Assembly (NCBI GenBank): GCA_000432735.1
Contig: FR887799.1
Span: 1 to 32,074 of the forward strand
Length of the DNA: 32,074 nt
Direction of reading: 5' to 3'
Origin: Bacteroides sp. CAG:443
GTDB taxonomy: Bacteria; Bacteroidota; Bacteroidia; Bacteroidales; Bacteroidaceae
Part shown: piece by piece, positions 7,548 to 16,768 of the stretch
Numbering within the stretch: the first letter of the stretch is position 1
How the letters are laid out: every line of letters begins with the position of its first letter
Notes under the pieces: generated by a model
What the model was told of the DNA's origin: nothing
The model's database searches: none
Seen by the model: only the letters and a program-made list of their open reading frames with translations
Translations under genes and position numbers: made by a program

Positions 7548-8774
7548 ATGGCATCTAATAACAAAATCCAAAAGAATAGTATGAAACGTTTTTTGACAAG
7601 GAAAGAATTAAAATTGAAAAAGAAGCAGACTATTTATGCTGCAATCGGCATCATCGTTATCATTGCTCTTTATTTGTTTCTCACGCGGGAAAGACCTGTG
7701 GAACCTGAAGCTCCGATAGTGAGCGTGGCTCCCGTCCAGAAACAGGACGTAGAGTTGTACGGCGAGTACGTAGGGCGTATTCGTGCACAGCAGTTTGTGG
7801 AGGTGCGTGCGCGTGTGGAAGGTTTCCTTGAACAAATGTTGTTTGCAGAAGGTACTTATGTAAAGCGTAATCAGGTGCTTTTTGTAATTAATCAGGATCA
7901 GTATCGTGCCAAGGCAGACAAGGTGCGTGCGCAGCTAAAGAAGGATGAAGCGCAGGCACGCAAGGCTGAACGTGATTTGGAGCGTATCCGTCCGTTGTAT
8001 CAGCAGAATGCAGCCAGCCAGCTCGACCTGGATAATGCCGTAGCTGCTTATGAAACGGCTGTGGCAAGTGTGGGCATGAGCAAGGCAGACTTGGATCAGG
8101 CGGAACTGGAACTGGGTTATACGGTTGTACGTTCTCCTATTTCGGGTCAGATCAGTGAAAGACATGTTGACTTGGGAACGCTGGTAGGAGGAAGCGGAAA
8201 ATCTTTGCTGGCTACCATCGTAAAAAGTGATACGGTACTCGTCGATTTCAGCATGACGGCACTCGATTACTTGAAGAGTAAGGAACGTAATATTACACTG
8301 GGACAGAAAGATTCTACCCGTTCATGGCAGCCTACGGTTACCATTACCTTGCCCGATAACAGTGTGTACGAGCAGAAAGGTCTGGTAGACTTTGCCGAAC
8401 CTCAGGTAAATCCGAAAACCGGTACTTTCTCCGTACGTGCGGAAATGGCGAACCCGAACCATGTATTGCTGCCGGGACAGTTTACGAAGGTAAAATTGTT
8501 GCTGGAGGTTCGCGAGGGAGCGACTGTGGTTCCGCAGAAGTCATTGATCATCGAAAAAGGTGGAGCGTATGTTTTCGTGATGCGTCGTGATTCGACGGTG
8601 GAAAAGCGTTTCATTGAACTGGGACCGGAATTCCAGAATAATATGGTTGTAGAGCGCGGACTTGCTCCGGGTGAGATGATTGTAACCGAAGGTTATCATA
8701 AACTTACTCCGGGTATCAAGGTAAGAGTAGGTGAGGCTCCGAAGCCTCAGGAAGAAGAACAGAAAGAGGATTAA
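7548..8774 (+). CDS. RND efflux periplasmic adaptor (membrane fusion protein)
   Basis: A 408-residue AcrA/MexA-type adaptor linking the inner-membrane permease and outer-membrane channel encoded just downstream. Residues about 27-45 form a single membrane anchor (IYAAIGIIVIIALYLFL) after a basic segment, so it is anchored by a helix rather than a lipid. Then come the barrel-sandwich lipoyl half (VEVRARVEGFLEQMLFAEGTYVKR), an alpha-hairpin (about 125-195, KADKVRAQLKKDEAQARKAERDLERI), the second lipoyl half (GYTVVRSPISGQISERHVDLGTLV) and a beta-barrel. The ATG at 7548 is 23 bases from the -7 box. An in-frame ATG at 7581 is an alternative start. First gene of the pump operon. Confidence 0.9.
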   Translation: MASNNKIQKNSMKRFLTRKELKLKKKQTIYAAIGIIVIIALYLFLTRERPVEPEAPIVSVAPVQKQDVELYGEYVGRIRAQQFVEVRARVEGFLEQMLFAEGTYVKRNQVLFVINQDQYRAKADKVRAQLKKDEAQARKAERDLERIRPLYQQNAASQLDLDNAVAAYETAVASVGMSKADLDQAELELGYTVVRSPISGQISERHVDLGTLVGGSGKSLLATIVKSDTVLVDFSMTALDYLKSKERNITLGQKDSTRSWQPTVTITLPDNSVYEQKGLVDFAEPQVNPKTGTFSVRAEMANPNHVLLPGQFTKVKLLLEVREGATVVPQKSLIIEKGGAYVFVMRRDSTVEKRFIELGPEFQNNMVVERGLAPGEMIVTEGYHKLTPGIKVRVGEAPKPQEEEQKED

Positions 8775-8802
8775 CCACGCAACCCATTAAATTTTACGAT
8801 TC

Positions 8803-11800
8803 ATGAAAGTGAGTTTCTTTATCGACAGACCGGTATTCTCGGCTGTCATCTCTATATTGATTGTCATAGTCGGTATCATCGGACTCCAAATGCTGCCGAT
8901 TGACCAATATCCCCAGATTACTCCTCCGGTAGTGAAAATCAGTGCTTCCTATCCGGGTGCGAGTGCCGTTACGGTATCGCAGGCGGTTGCTACGCCGATT
9001 GAGCAGGAACTTAACGGTACGCCGGGGATGCTTTACATGGAGTCGAACAGCTCCAACTCGGGAGGATTTTCGGCAACGGTAACATTCGATATCTCGGCTG
9101 ACCCTGATCTGGCTGCGGTAGAAATACAGAACCGTATCAAGCTGGCGGAATCTAGCCTTCCGGCCGAAGTAATCCAGAATGGTATTTCGGTGGAAAAACA
9201 GGCTGCTAGTCAGCTGATGACTATCTGTCTGCGTTCGGACGACCCGAAGTTTGACGAAATCTATCTGAGTAACTTTGCAACCATCAACGTGCTCGACTTG
9301 CTTCGCCGTGTACCGGGTGTGGGACGTGTGTCGAATATCGGTAGCCGTTATTACGCCATGCAGATATGGGTGGACCCGGCTAAGCTTGCCAACTTCGGCT
9401 TGACGGTGCAGGATGTTCAGAATGCATTGAAAGACCAGAACCGTGAGTCAGCCGCAGGTGTGCTGGGACAACAGCCGGTAAGCGGGTTGGATATTACCAT
9501 TCCTATTACGGCACAGGGACGTCTTTCTACGGCCAGCCAGTTTGAAGAAATCGTGCTTCGTGCCAATGCTGACGGCTCGCTCATCCGTATGCGTGATGTG
9601 GCGCGTGTATCGCTCGAAGCATCTTCGTATAACACCGAGAGTGGTATCAACGGAGGTAATGCGGCGGTACTGGGTATTTATATGCTTCCGGGAGCCAATG
9701 CTATGGACGTAGCAGAAAAGGTGAAGGAAACCATGGAGGAGATCAGCAAGAATTTCCCTGAAGGATTGCAGTACGAAATTCCGTTCGATATTACAACCTA
9801 TATATCGGAATCTATCCATGAGGTATACAAAACGTTGTTCGAGGCGTTGGTACTGGTTATTATCGTGGTGTTCCTTTCGTTGCAGAGCTGGCGTGCTACG
9901 GTGATTCCTATTGTAGCCGTGCCTATTTCGTTGATCGGAACCTTCGGGTTCATGCTGATATTCGGCTTCTCGCTGAACATGCTTACCTTGTTGGGACTGA
10001 TTCTTGCCATCGGTATTGTGGTGGATGATGCCATCGTTGTGGTGGAGAATGTGGAACGTATCATGGAAGAAGAGAAACTCAGTCCGTACGAAGCGACCAA
10101 GAAAGCGATGGAAGGATTGACGGGAGCATTGATTGCTACCTCACTGGTACTTGCGGCGGTGTTCGTTCCGGTAAGTTTCCTGTCGGGTATCACCGGTCAG
10201 TTGTACCGTCAGTTTAGTGTGACCATCGCCGTGTCGGTTATTCTTTCTACCGTCGTAGCCTTGACGCTGAGCCCGGTTATGTGTTCACTGATTCTGAAAC
10301 CTACCGACCCCAACAAACCGAAGAATCGTGTCTTTACGCTTATCAATAAATGGCTTGCCATCGGAAACAATAAATATGTGGCCGGTATCAAGCAGGTCGT
10401 AAAGCATCCTCGTCGTGTGATTGTAGGATTTGGTATTGTGATCATCTGTATCTTTGTCTTCCACCGACTGGTGCCTACCAGCTTCCTCCCGACCGAGGAT
10501 CAGGGCTTCTTCACGGTAGAGCTTGAAATGCCGGAAGGTACTACACTGGAAAGAACTCGTGCGGTGACCGACAGAGCCATTGCCTTCCTGATGAAGGATC
10601 CGTCGGTAGAATATGTACAGAACGTTACGGGTACCAGTCCGCGTGTAGGAACCAGTCAGGCAAGAAGCCAGCTTACGGTTATCCTGAAGGAATGGAAGGA
10701 ACGTGACGATACGACCATCGGAGAAATCATGCAGAACGTACAGGATGAACTGAAGGAATATCCGGAATGTAAGGTCTATCTTTCTACTCCTCCTGTCATA
10801 CCTGGTCTGGGTACTTCGGGTGGTTTCGAAATGCAGCTCGAGGCTCGTGGCGATGCGACTTACGATGACTTGGTGCGTGCAACCGATACGTTGATGTATT
10901 ATGCTTCGCAGCGGAAGGAGTTCAGCGGGTTGTCAACATCCTTGCAGGCAGAAATTCCTCAGTTGTATTTCGATGTCGACCGCGACAAAGTGAAGTTGTC
11001 GGGAGTGCCTATGGCAGATGTATTCTCTACCATGAAGGCTTATACGGGTTCGGTATACGTGAACGACTTCAATATGTTTAACCGTATTTACCGCGTCTAT
11101 ATACAGGCAGAAGCTCCTTACCGTGAACATCGTGACAACATTGGCTTGTACTTCGTGCGGGGAAGCGACGGTAACATGATTCCGCTGACTTCACTGGGTA
11201 CGACCGATTACACGACGGGACCGGGTAGCATCAAGCGTTTCAACATGTTCAATACGTCTATTATCCGTGGAACAGCTGCAAACGGAGCCAGCTCGGGTCA
11301 GGTAATGGAAATTCTGGAACAGATTGCCCGTGAGAAACTGCCGAGCAATATCGGAGTGGAATGGAGTGGACTTTCTTATCAGGAAAAGCAGGCAGGTGGT
11401 CAGACGGGAGCCATCATCGCATTGGTATTCTTGTTTGTATTCCTGTTCCTTGCCGCACTCTATGAAAGCTGGACTATTCCTATTGCTGTATTGATATCGC
11501 TTCCTGTGGCGGTGCTCGGTGCGTATGCCGGAGTTGCTTTATGTGGACTGGAGAACGATACGTATTTCCAGATTGGTCTGGTTATGTTGATTGGTCTGGC
11601 TGCCAAGAATGCCATTCTGATTGTTGAGTTTGCTAAGGAAGAAGTCGACAGCGGAAAGGATCTGGTTGAATCGGCATTACATGCAGCACACCTGCGTTTC
11701 CGTCCTATCCTGATGACTTCACTGGCATTCATCTTGGGTATGGTGCCGATGGTTATCGCTACCGGACCGGGTTCGGCAAGCCGTCAGGCTATCGGAACGG

Positions 11801-11916
11801 GTGTATTCTTTGGTATGATTGTAGCCGTTACGGTAGGAATCTTGCTTGTACCGTTCTTCTTCGTCATGATATACAAGGCTAAAAACAAGCTGAAGACAAA
11901 AAGAGCTCATAAATAA
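8803..11916 (+). CDS. RND multidrug efflux permease, AcrB/HAE1 family
   Basis: A 1037-residue inner-membrane proton antiporter, the normal size for HAE1 pumps. The N-terminus FFIDRPVFSAVISILIVIVGIIGL is typical TM1. TM4 contains the proton-relay aspartates in GIVVDDAIVVVENVERIMEE, and TM10 the conserved lysine in GLAAKNAILIVEFAKE. Porter and docking domains lie between TM1-2 and TM7-8 (for example SYPGASAVTVSQAVATPIEQELNG-type sequence near residue 50). It lies 28 bases after the adaptor gene and 12 before the outer-membrane factor, so all three form one operon. Substrates (bile salts, antibiotics or dyes in relatives) cannot be read from sequence. Confidence 0.95.
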   Translation: MKVSFFIDRPVFSAVISILIVIVGIIGLQMLPIDQYPQITPPVVKISASYPGASAVTVSQAVATPIEQELNGTPGMLYMESNSSNSGGFSATVTFDISADPDLAAVEIQNRIKLAESSLPAEVIQNGISVEKQAASQLMTICLRSDDPKFDEIYLSNFATINVLDLLRRVPGVGRVSNIGSRYYAMQIWVDPAKLANFGLTVQDVQNALKDQNRESAAGVLGQQPVSGLDITIPITAQGRLSTASQFEEIVLRANADGSLIRMRDVARVSLEASSYNTESGINGGNAAVLGIYMLPGANAMDVAEKVKETMEEISKNFPEGLQYEIPFDITTYISESIHEVYKTLFEALVLVIIVVFLSLQSWRATVIPIVAVPISLIGTFGFMLIFGFSLNMLTLLGLILAIGIVVDDAIVVVENVERIMEEEKLSPYEATKKAMEGLTGALIATSLVLAAVFVPVSFLSGITGQLYRQFSVTIAVSVILSTVVALTLSPVMCSLILKPTDPNKPKNRVFTLINKWLAIGNNKYVAGIKQVVKHPRRVIVGFGIVIICIFVFHRLVPTSFLPTEDQGFFTVELEMPEGTTLERTRAVTDRAIAFLMKDPSVEYVQNVTGTSPRVGTSQARSQLTVILKEWKERDDTTIGEIMQNVQDELKEYPECKVYLSTPPVIPGLGTSGGFEMQLEARGDATYDDLVRATDTLMYYASQRKEFSGLSTSLQAEIPQLYFDVDRDKVKLSGVPMADVFSTMKAYTGSVYVNDFNMFNRIYRVYIQAEAPYREHRDNIGLYFVRGSDGNMIPLTSLGTTDYTTGPGSIKRFNMFNTSIIRGTAANGASSGQVMEILEQIAREKLPSNIGVEWSGLSYQEKQAGGQTGAIIALVFLFVFLFLAALYESWTIPIAVLISLPVAVLGAYAGVALCGLENDTYFQIGLVMLIGLAAKNAILIVEFAKEEVDSGKDLVESALHAAHLRFRPILMTSLAFILGMVPMVIATGPGSASRQAIGTGVFFGMIVAVTVGILLVPFFFVMIYKAKNKLKTKRAHK

Positions 11917-11928
11917 AACCTGAAACGT

Positions 11929-13314
11929 ATGAAACGAACAAAATATACTTATCGCATTTTATTGATGTTGTCGGTTGTGCTCTTGCTGGGCAGTTGCCAG
12001 TTGGGCAAACATTACACTCGCCCGAAACTGGACTTGCCTGATACGCTCGACAGTATGAGTGTCGACACTGCTTCCCTTGGAGATTATCCTTGGGAACAAC
12101 TCTATACCGATACAACTTTGCAGGGACTGATTCGGAAAACGTTGATGTATAATAAGGATATGCTGATAGCGGCAGCACGTGTCAAGGAACTTGCAGCCAT
12201 GAAACGCATTGACTATGCAAATATGTTTCCGTCGATCGGCCTGAAAGTTTACGCAGAACGTGAGAGAGAAAATTATGGAGGAAAAAATCTTAAGCAGGAT
12301 GATGAGTTCGATTTGAAAGCTGGAGCGACTTGGGAACTCGACCTGTGGGGAAACCTCCGGTGGGCACGCGATAAGAGTCTTGCCGAATTCATGGGCTCCA
12401 TCGAAAACCAGCGTGCGTTGCGCATGAGCTTAGTTGCACAAGTTGCACAGGCATACTTTGAGCTTGTTGCACTGGATAACGAGTTGTCTATTGTTCAACA
12501 GACGGTAGATGCCCGTCGGGAAAGCTTACATCTGGCACGAGTACGCTACGAAGGAGGATTGACTTCGGAAACGGCTTTCCGTCAGGCGCAGGTGGAGTTG
12601 GCACGAACAGCTACGCTGGTGCCCGATCTGGAACGTAAGATTGCATTGAAGGAAAACGATATTGCTTTTCTGACTGGGGAGTATCCGCATCACATCAAGC
12701 GCTCTGTACTGCCGGAAGATGTCATGTTCTCTGCCAGTTTGCCTGTAGGGCTGCCTTCGGCTTTGCTGGAGCGGCGCCCGGATGTTCGTCAGGCAGAACA
12801 GGCACTTATTGCTGCCAATGCTACGGTGGGTGTAGCTTATACTAATCTGTTTCCCCGTTTGGCATTGACTGTCAGCTATGGGGCGGAGAGTGATCTGTTA
12901 AGCGAATTGCTTAAATCACCCCATCAGCTTTTTGCTGCCAATCTGTTGCAGCCCATTTTTGCCATGGGGAAAAACCGGGCCATGCTGAAAGCTAAGAAGG
13001 CTGCTTACGAGCAAGCCACTTACGCTTATGAAAAGACAGTCTTGAATGCTTTCAAGGATGCGTATAATGCCATCGCTGAATTTAATAAGGTAAAGGAAAT
13101 CTATGAAACCCGCCTGCGACTGGAACAGGCTTCCAAGAGTACGCTCGATCTGGCACAGTTGCAATACCTCAATGGGGTAATCGGTTATATGGATTTGCTG
13201 GACGCACAGCGTGGTTACCTGGATGCCCAGATTGGATTGAGCAATGCGGTGCGCGACAAACAGATCAGCATGGTCAATCTTTATAAAGCGCTGGGTGGAG
13301 GCTGGAAAGAATAG
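11929..13314 (+). CDS. Outer-membrane efflux channel lipoprotein, NodT/OprM (TolC) family
   Basis: A 461-residue TolC-superfamily channel that completes the tripartite pump. A lipoprotein signal peptide ends at LLLGSC with the lipidated cysteine at C23. Two TolC repeats follow (about 70-260 and 275-455), with the typical WELDLWGNLRWARD segment near residue 140, long coiled helices (ARRESLHLARVRYEGGLTSE) and the RRPDVRQAEQALIAANATVG motif starting the second repeat. Last gene of the operon. The RND operon carries no local TetR/MarR-type repressor. Confidence 0.92.
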   Translation: MKRTKYTYRILLMLSVVLLLGSCQLGKHYTRPKLDLPDTLDSMSVDTASLGDYPWEQLYTDTTLQGLIRKTLMYNKDMLIAAARVKELAAMKRIDYANMFPSIGLKVYAERERENYGGKNLKQDDEFDLKAGATWELDLWGNLRWARDKSLAEFMGSIENQRALRMSLVAQVAQAYFELVALDNELSIVQQTVDARRESLHLARVRYEGGLTSETAFRQAQVELARTATLVPDLERKIALKENDIAFLTGEYPHHIKRSVLPEDVMFSASLPVGLPSALLERRPDVRQAEQALIAANATVGVAYTNLFPRLALTVSYGAESDLLSELLKSPHQLFAANLLQPIFAMGKNRAMLKAKKAAYEQATYAYEKTVLNAFKDAYNAIAEFNKVKEIYETRLRLEQASKSTLDLAQLQYLNGVIGYMDLLDAQRGYLDAQIGLSNAVRDKQISMVNLYKALGGGWKE

Positions 13315-13320
13315 TTTTAT

Positions 13321-13377
13321 TCGGCATATTAAAAAAGTTCGAGATTATTTTCTTGAAACATGTTCGAAATATGCCGA
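13321..13377 (+). terminator. Possible terminator of the efflux operon
   Basis: TCGGCATATT (13321-13330) is the exact reverse complement of AATATGCCGA (13368-13377), just after the stop codon of the outer-membrane factor. The 37-base loop is long and only a weak T-rich stretch follows, so the call is tentative. Confidence 0.4.
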
Positions 13378-13385
13378 TAAATCTT

Positions 13386-13393
13386 TATCTTTG
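13386..13393 (+). promoter_or_regulatory. -7 element upstream of the RNA candidate and PurF-like gene
   Basis: TATCTTTG followed by CA matches TAnnTTTG. Transcription should begin near 13400, more than 300 bases before the next start codon (13707), which points to a non-coding RNA or a long leader. The -33 is poor (TTCG at 13363-13366). Confidence 0.55.
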
Positions 13394-13399
13394 CATCCC

Positions 13400-13595
13400 G
13401 AATTGTAATGTGCTCTAATGTGTGATTTGGTGAAACAGATAAAGAAAAAAGGGTATGCTCCGGATTCGAGATTACAGAGTTTGCCTCATGCGGGGATGGA
13501 AAACAGAGGTCTTTTCGGAATTCCGTTTTCCTCAACTATTTTCTTTTTTCTGAATACCATGTTGGGGAGCACTGCTCATTCTTATTGTTTTTTTT
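13400..13595 (+). ncRNA. Candidate rod-shaped small RNA, possibly 6S RNA
   Basis: Between a good -7 box and a run of eight T (13588-13595) lies about 195 bases with no supportable ORF that can fold into one long rod. The closing stem pairs GTGCTC (13410-13415) with GAGCAC (13567-13572) and continues AATGTG (13417-13422) with CATGTT (13558-13563). A second stem pairs CAGA (13436-13439) with TCTG (13549-13552), followed by AAAG/AAAA segments against the TTTT-rich strand 13537-13548. An apical hairpin has GGAAAAC/GTTTTCC (13498-13504, 13525-13531). Length and rod-with-bubbles shape resemble 6S RNA, but I fitted this by eye. A 5' leader of the downstream gene is the alternative. Confidence 0.4.
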
Positions 13596-13626
13596 ATGGT
13601 AATTTAATCGAATGTATTATAAAAAG

Positions 13627-13668
13627 AAATACCTGGAACTGCTCTTTTCAGTAGGTTCAGGTATTTTT
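13627..13668 (+). terminator. Terminator or attenuator hairpin just before the PurF-like gene
   Basis: AAATACCTGGAAC (13627-13639) pairs with GTTCAGGTATTT (13655-13666), 12 bp with one bulged G, followed by TTTTGT. It ends 38 bases before the ATG at 13707, and no promoter can be seen in those 38 bases. It may end the upstream small RNA or act as an attenuator. Confidence 0.7.
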
Positions 13669-13706
13669 GTATATATGGAGTAGGCAATTAAACGACACGA
13701 AATAAT

Positions 13707-15590
13707 ATGGAACCGCTAAAGCATGAATGTGGAGTAGCGATGATTCGCTTGTTGAAACCACTTGAATATTATCAGGAAAAGTATGGCACGTGGATGTACG
13801 GGCTTAACAAGCTGTATCTGCTGATGGAAAAACAGCATAACCGCGGACAGGAAGCTGCGGGACTGGCTTGTGTGAAGCTTCAGGCAAATCCGGGTGAAGA
13901 ATATATGTTTAGAGAGAGAGGACTGGGAGCTGGTGCCATTACCGAGATATTCGGAACGGTGCACAGTTATTTTAAAGATCTTACTCCCGAACAGCTCCAT
14001 GATGCTGATTATGCGAAGAAATGCCTGCCTTTTGCCGGTGAACTGTATATGGGACACCTGCGTTATTCTACTACGGGCAAGAGCGGTATTTCGTATGTGC
14101 ATCCTTTCTTGCGCCGTAATAACTGGCGTGCCAAGAATCTGGCCTTGTGCGGAAACTTTAATCTGACGAATGTAGATGAGATTTTTGCTGATATCACTGC
14201 TGCCGGACAGCATCCGCGTAAATATGCCGATACATATATTATGCTGGAACAGGTTGGTCATCGTTTGGACCGTGAGGTGGAACGTCTTTACAACGAATGT
14301 AAGTCGGAAGGACTGGAAGGCATGGATATTACACATGCCATCGAAGACCGTATCGATCTGACGAACGTTCTGAAAACTTCCAGTCCGAAATGGGATGGCG
14401 GCTACGTGATTTGTGGACTGACGGGTAGCGGTGAGTGTTTTGCTGTGCGCGATCCGTGGGGTATTCGTCCGGGATTCTGGTACATGGACGATGAAATCAT
14501 GGTACTGGCATCCGAACGTCCGGTTATACAGACTGCGCTGAATGTGCCTGCCGATAGTATCAATGAACTGCTTCCGGGACAAGCCATTCTGGTGAACAAG
14601 AAAGGCGAGATGCGTCTGGCTCAAATCAATGAACCGAAAGAAAAGAAAGCTTGCTCGTTCGAACGTATTTACTTCAGCCGTGGTAGTGATATGGATATTT
14701 ACCGCGAACGTAAACAATTGGGTAAGACATTGGTGAATCCGATTCTGAAAGCCATAGACAACGATGTGGTACATACCGTATTCTCATTTATCCCCAATAC
14801 AGCGGAAGTTGCTTTTTATGGTATGCTGGAAGGATTCGACAACTACCTGAACGAACTGAAAGTACAGCGTATCGAGGCATTGGGACACAAGCCCAGTCAT
14901 ACGGAACTGGAGCAGATCTTGTCGCAACGTATTCGTAGTGAGAAGGTCGCCATTAAGGATATTAAACTACGTACCTTCATTGCCGAGGGAAATACCCGTA
15001 ACGATCTGGCTGCTCATGTGTACGATATCACTTACGGCAGCTTGACGCCTTATGAAGATAACCTGGTTATCATAGACGACAGTATCGTTCGTGGTACTAC
15101 TTTGAAGCAAAGTATCATCAGCATACTCGACCGTCTGCATCCAAAGAAGATTGTCATTGTGTCTTCTTCTCCTCAGGTACGTTATCCCGATTACTATGGT
15201 ATCGACATGGCGAGCATGGAACAGTTTATCGCTTTCAAGGCGGCTATTGCGCTGCTCGAAGAAAGAGGCATGCAACATGTCATCGAAGAAGCATACCGCA
15301 AGTCGAAAGCACAGGTCGGACTGCCCAAGGAAGAGATGGTAAACTATGTGAAGGAAATCTATGCACCGTTTACCGATGAGGAAATTTCGCATAAGATGGT
15401 AGAGCTTCTTACTCCGGTAGGAACTCAGGCAAAGGTAGAAATCGTTTATCAGACCCTGGAAGGATTGCACGAAGCGTGTCCGGCTCATTTGGGCGACTGG
15501 TACTTCAGTGGTGATTATCCTACGCCGGGTGGTGTGAAACTGGTAAATCAGGCCTTCATCAATTACGTAGAAGAAATCTATCAGTTCTGA
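13707..15590 (+). CDS. PurF-like amidophosphoribosyltransferase, long Bacteroidota form
   Basis: A 627-residue protein with the PurF architecture: an N-terminal class II glutamine amidotransferase (Ntn) domain and a C-terminal type I phosphoribosyltransferase domain. The likely nucleophile is C8 in KHECGVAMI, exposed after removal of a short propeptide. HNRGQEAAGLA and YMGHLRYSTTG (with R and H/Y contacts) follow. The PRPP-binding loop is VIIDDSIVRGTTLKQS at about 453-468. PurF makes phosphoribosylamine, the first step of purine synthesis. This protein is longer than usual PurF (about 470-510) with extra segments in both domains, so a related amidotransferase role is possible. It lies upstream of carA and carB, 80 bases from carA. 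Confidence 0.82.
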   Translation: MEPLKHECGVAMIRLLKPLEYYQEKYGTWMYGLNKLYLLMEKQHNRGQEAAGLACVKLQANPGEEYMFRERGLGAGAITEIFGTVHSYFKDLTPEQLHDADYAKKCLPFAGELYMGHLRYSTTGKSGISYVHPFLRRNNWRAKNLALCGNFNLTNVDEIFADITAAGQHPRKYADTYIMLEQVGHRLDREVERLYNECKSEGLEGMDITHAIEDRIDLTNVLKTSSPKWDGGYVICGLTGSGECFAVRDPWGIRPGFWYMDDEIMVLASERPVIQTALNVPADSINELLPGQAILVNKKGEMRLAQINEPKEKKACSFERIYFSRGSDMDIYRERKQLGKTLVNPILKAIDNDVVHTVFSFIPNTAEVAFYGMLEGFDNYLNELKVQRIEALGHKPSHTELEQILSQRIRSEKVAIKDIKLRTFIAEGNTRNDLAAHVYDITYGSLTPYEDNLVIIDDSIVRGTTLKQSIISILDRLHPKKIVIVSSSPQVRYPDYYGIDMASMEQFIAFKAAIALLEERGMQHVIEEAYRKSKAQVGLPKEEMVNYVKEIYAPFTDEEISHKMVELLTPVGTQAKVEIVYQTLEGLHEACPAHLGDWYFSGDYPTPGGVKLVNQAFINYVEEIYQF

Positions 15591-15670
15591 TGTTGGAACG
15601 AAACGTTTTGACTCCGGATTATATATAGACCAAAGAAAAACAATATTAAAGAAAACGATACAGATAGAAA

Positions 15671-16747
15671 ATGAGAAATGTTACATTAATCCTCGACGAC
15701 GGGAGCCGCTTTCATGGCAAGTCGTTCGGTTATGAGAAGCCGGTAGCCGGTGAAGTTGTGTTCAACACCGCAATGACCGGTTATCCAGAAAGCTTGACCG
15801 ATCCTTCGTATGCAGGTCAGTTGATGACTCTGACATATCCGCTGGTGGGCAACTATGGCGTGCCTCCTTTTACAATCGAAGCCAACGGGCTACCTACTTT
15901 CATGGAAAGTGAGAAGATTCATGCCGAAGCGATTATTGTGAGCGACTACAGCGAGAAATATTCTCACTGGAATGCTGTGGAGAGCTTGGGCGATTGGCTG
16001 AAGCGTGAACATATACCGGGCATTACAGGCATCGATACACGTGAGCTGACCAAAGTACTGCGTGAGCACGGTGTAATGATGGGAAAGATCGTTTTCGATG
16101 ACGAACCTGACAACATTCCCGAAGCAACTTATGCAGGTGTGAACTATGTAGATAAGGTTTCATGCAAGGAAGTTATCCGTTACAACGAAGGAGATGACAA
16201 GAAGAAAGTGGTTCTTGTAGACTGTGGCGTGAAGTCGAATATCATCCGCTGTCTGTTGAAGCGTGACGTGGAAGTTATCCGCGTGCCTTGGAACTACGAT
16301 TTCAATACAATGACATTCGACGGCTTGTTTATTTCCAATGGTCCGGGTGACCCTGACACTTGCGATGCTGCCGTGCAGAATATCCGCAAGGCTATGGAGA
16401 ATGAAAAATTGCCTATCTTCGGAATCTGTATGGGTAACCAGTTGCTTTCGAAGGCAGGAGGCGCAAAGATTTACAAACTGAAATACGGTCACCGCAGTCA
16501 CAACCAGCCGGTTCGTCTGGTGGGAACAGACAAATGTTTCATTACTTCGCAGAATCACGGTTATGCCGTAGACAATAATACATTAGGAGCCGACTGGGAG
16601 CCGTTGTTCATCAACATGAATGATGGTTCGAACGAAGGAATCCGTCACAAGAAGAATCCTTGGTTCTCGGCACAGTTCCATCCGGAAGCTGCCAGCGGTC
16701 CTACCGATACAGAATTCCTGTTCGACGAGTTTGTAAAGTTGCTGTAA
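15671..16747 (+). CDS. carA: Carbamoyl-phosphate synthase small subunit
   Basis: A 358-residue glutaminase subunit that supplies ammonia to CarB for carbamoyl phosphate, the precursor of pyrimidines and arginine. The N-terminal CarA domain has GEVVFNTAMTGYPESLTDPSYAGQ (about 27-50, family hallmark). The C-terminal class I amidotransferase domain has the triad C253 (FGICMGNQ), H337 and E339 (FSAQFHPEA). Length is typical. It lies 21 bases before carB, so the two are co-transcribed. Confidence 0.96.
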   Translation: MRNVTLILDDGSRFHGKSFGYEKPVAGEVVFNTAMTGYPESLTDPSYAGQLMTLTYPLVGNYGVPPFTIEANGLPTFMESEKIHAEAIIVSDYSEKYSHWNAVESLGDWLKREHIPGITGIDTRELTKVLREHGVMMGKIVFDDEPDNIPEATYAGVNYVDKVSCKEVIRYNEGDDKKKVVLVDCGVKSNIIRCLLKRDVEVIRVPWNYDFNTMTFDGLFISNGPGDPDTCDAAVQNIRKAMENEKLPIFGICMGNQLLSKAGGAKIYKLKYGHRSHNQPVRLVGTDKCFITSQNHGYAVDNNTLGADWEPLFINMNDGSNEGIRHKKNPWFSAQFHPEAASGPTDTEFLFDEFVKLL

Positions 16748-16768
16748 TCCATTAAAACAAAGAAGACA

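Noticed and set aside
13418..13654. 78-codon open frame before the PurF-like gene
   Set aside because: Residues look random, the frame spans the structured RNA candidate and runs into a terminator stem, and no ribosome-binding or conservation signal is seen.
13400..13706. Purine-type riboswitch before the PurF-like gene
   Set aside because: I could not find the conserved purine aptamer loop sequences or three-way junction, so only an unspecific structured leader or small RNA is reported.
13716..14774. 352-codon minus-strand open frame
   Set aside because: Antisense of the PurF-like gene, a common artefact of codon bias.
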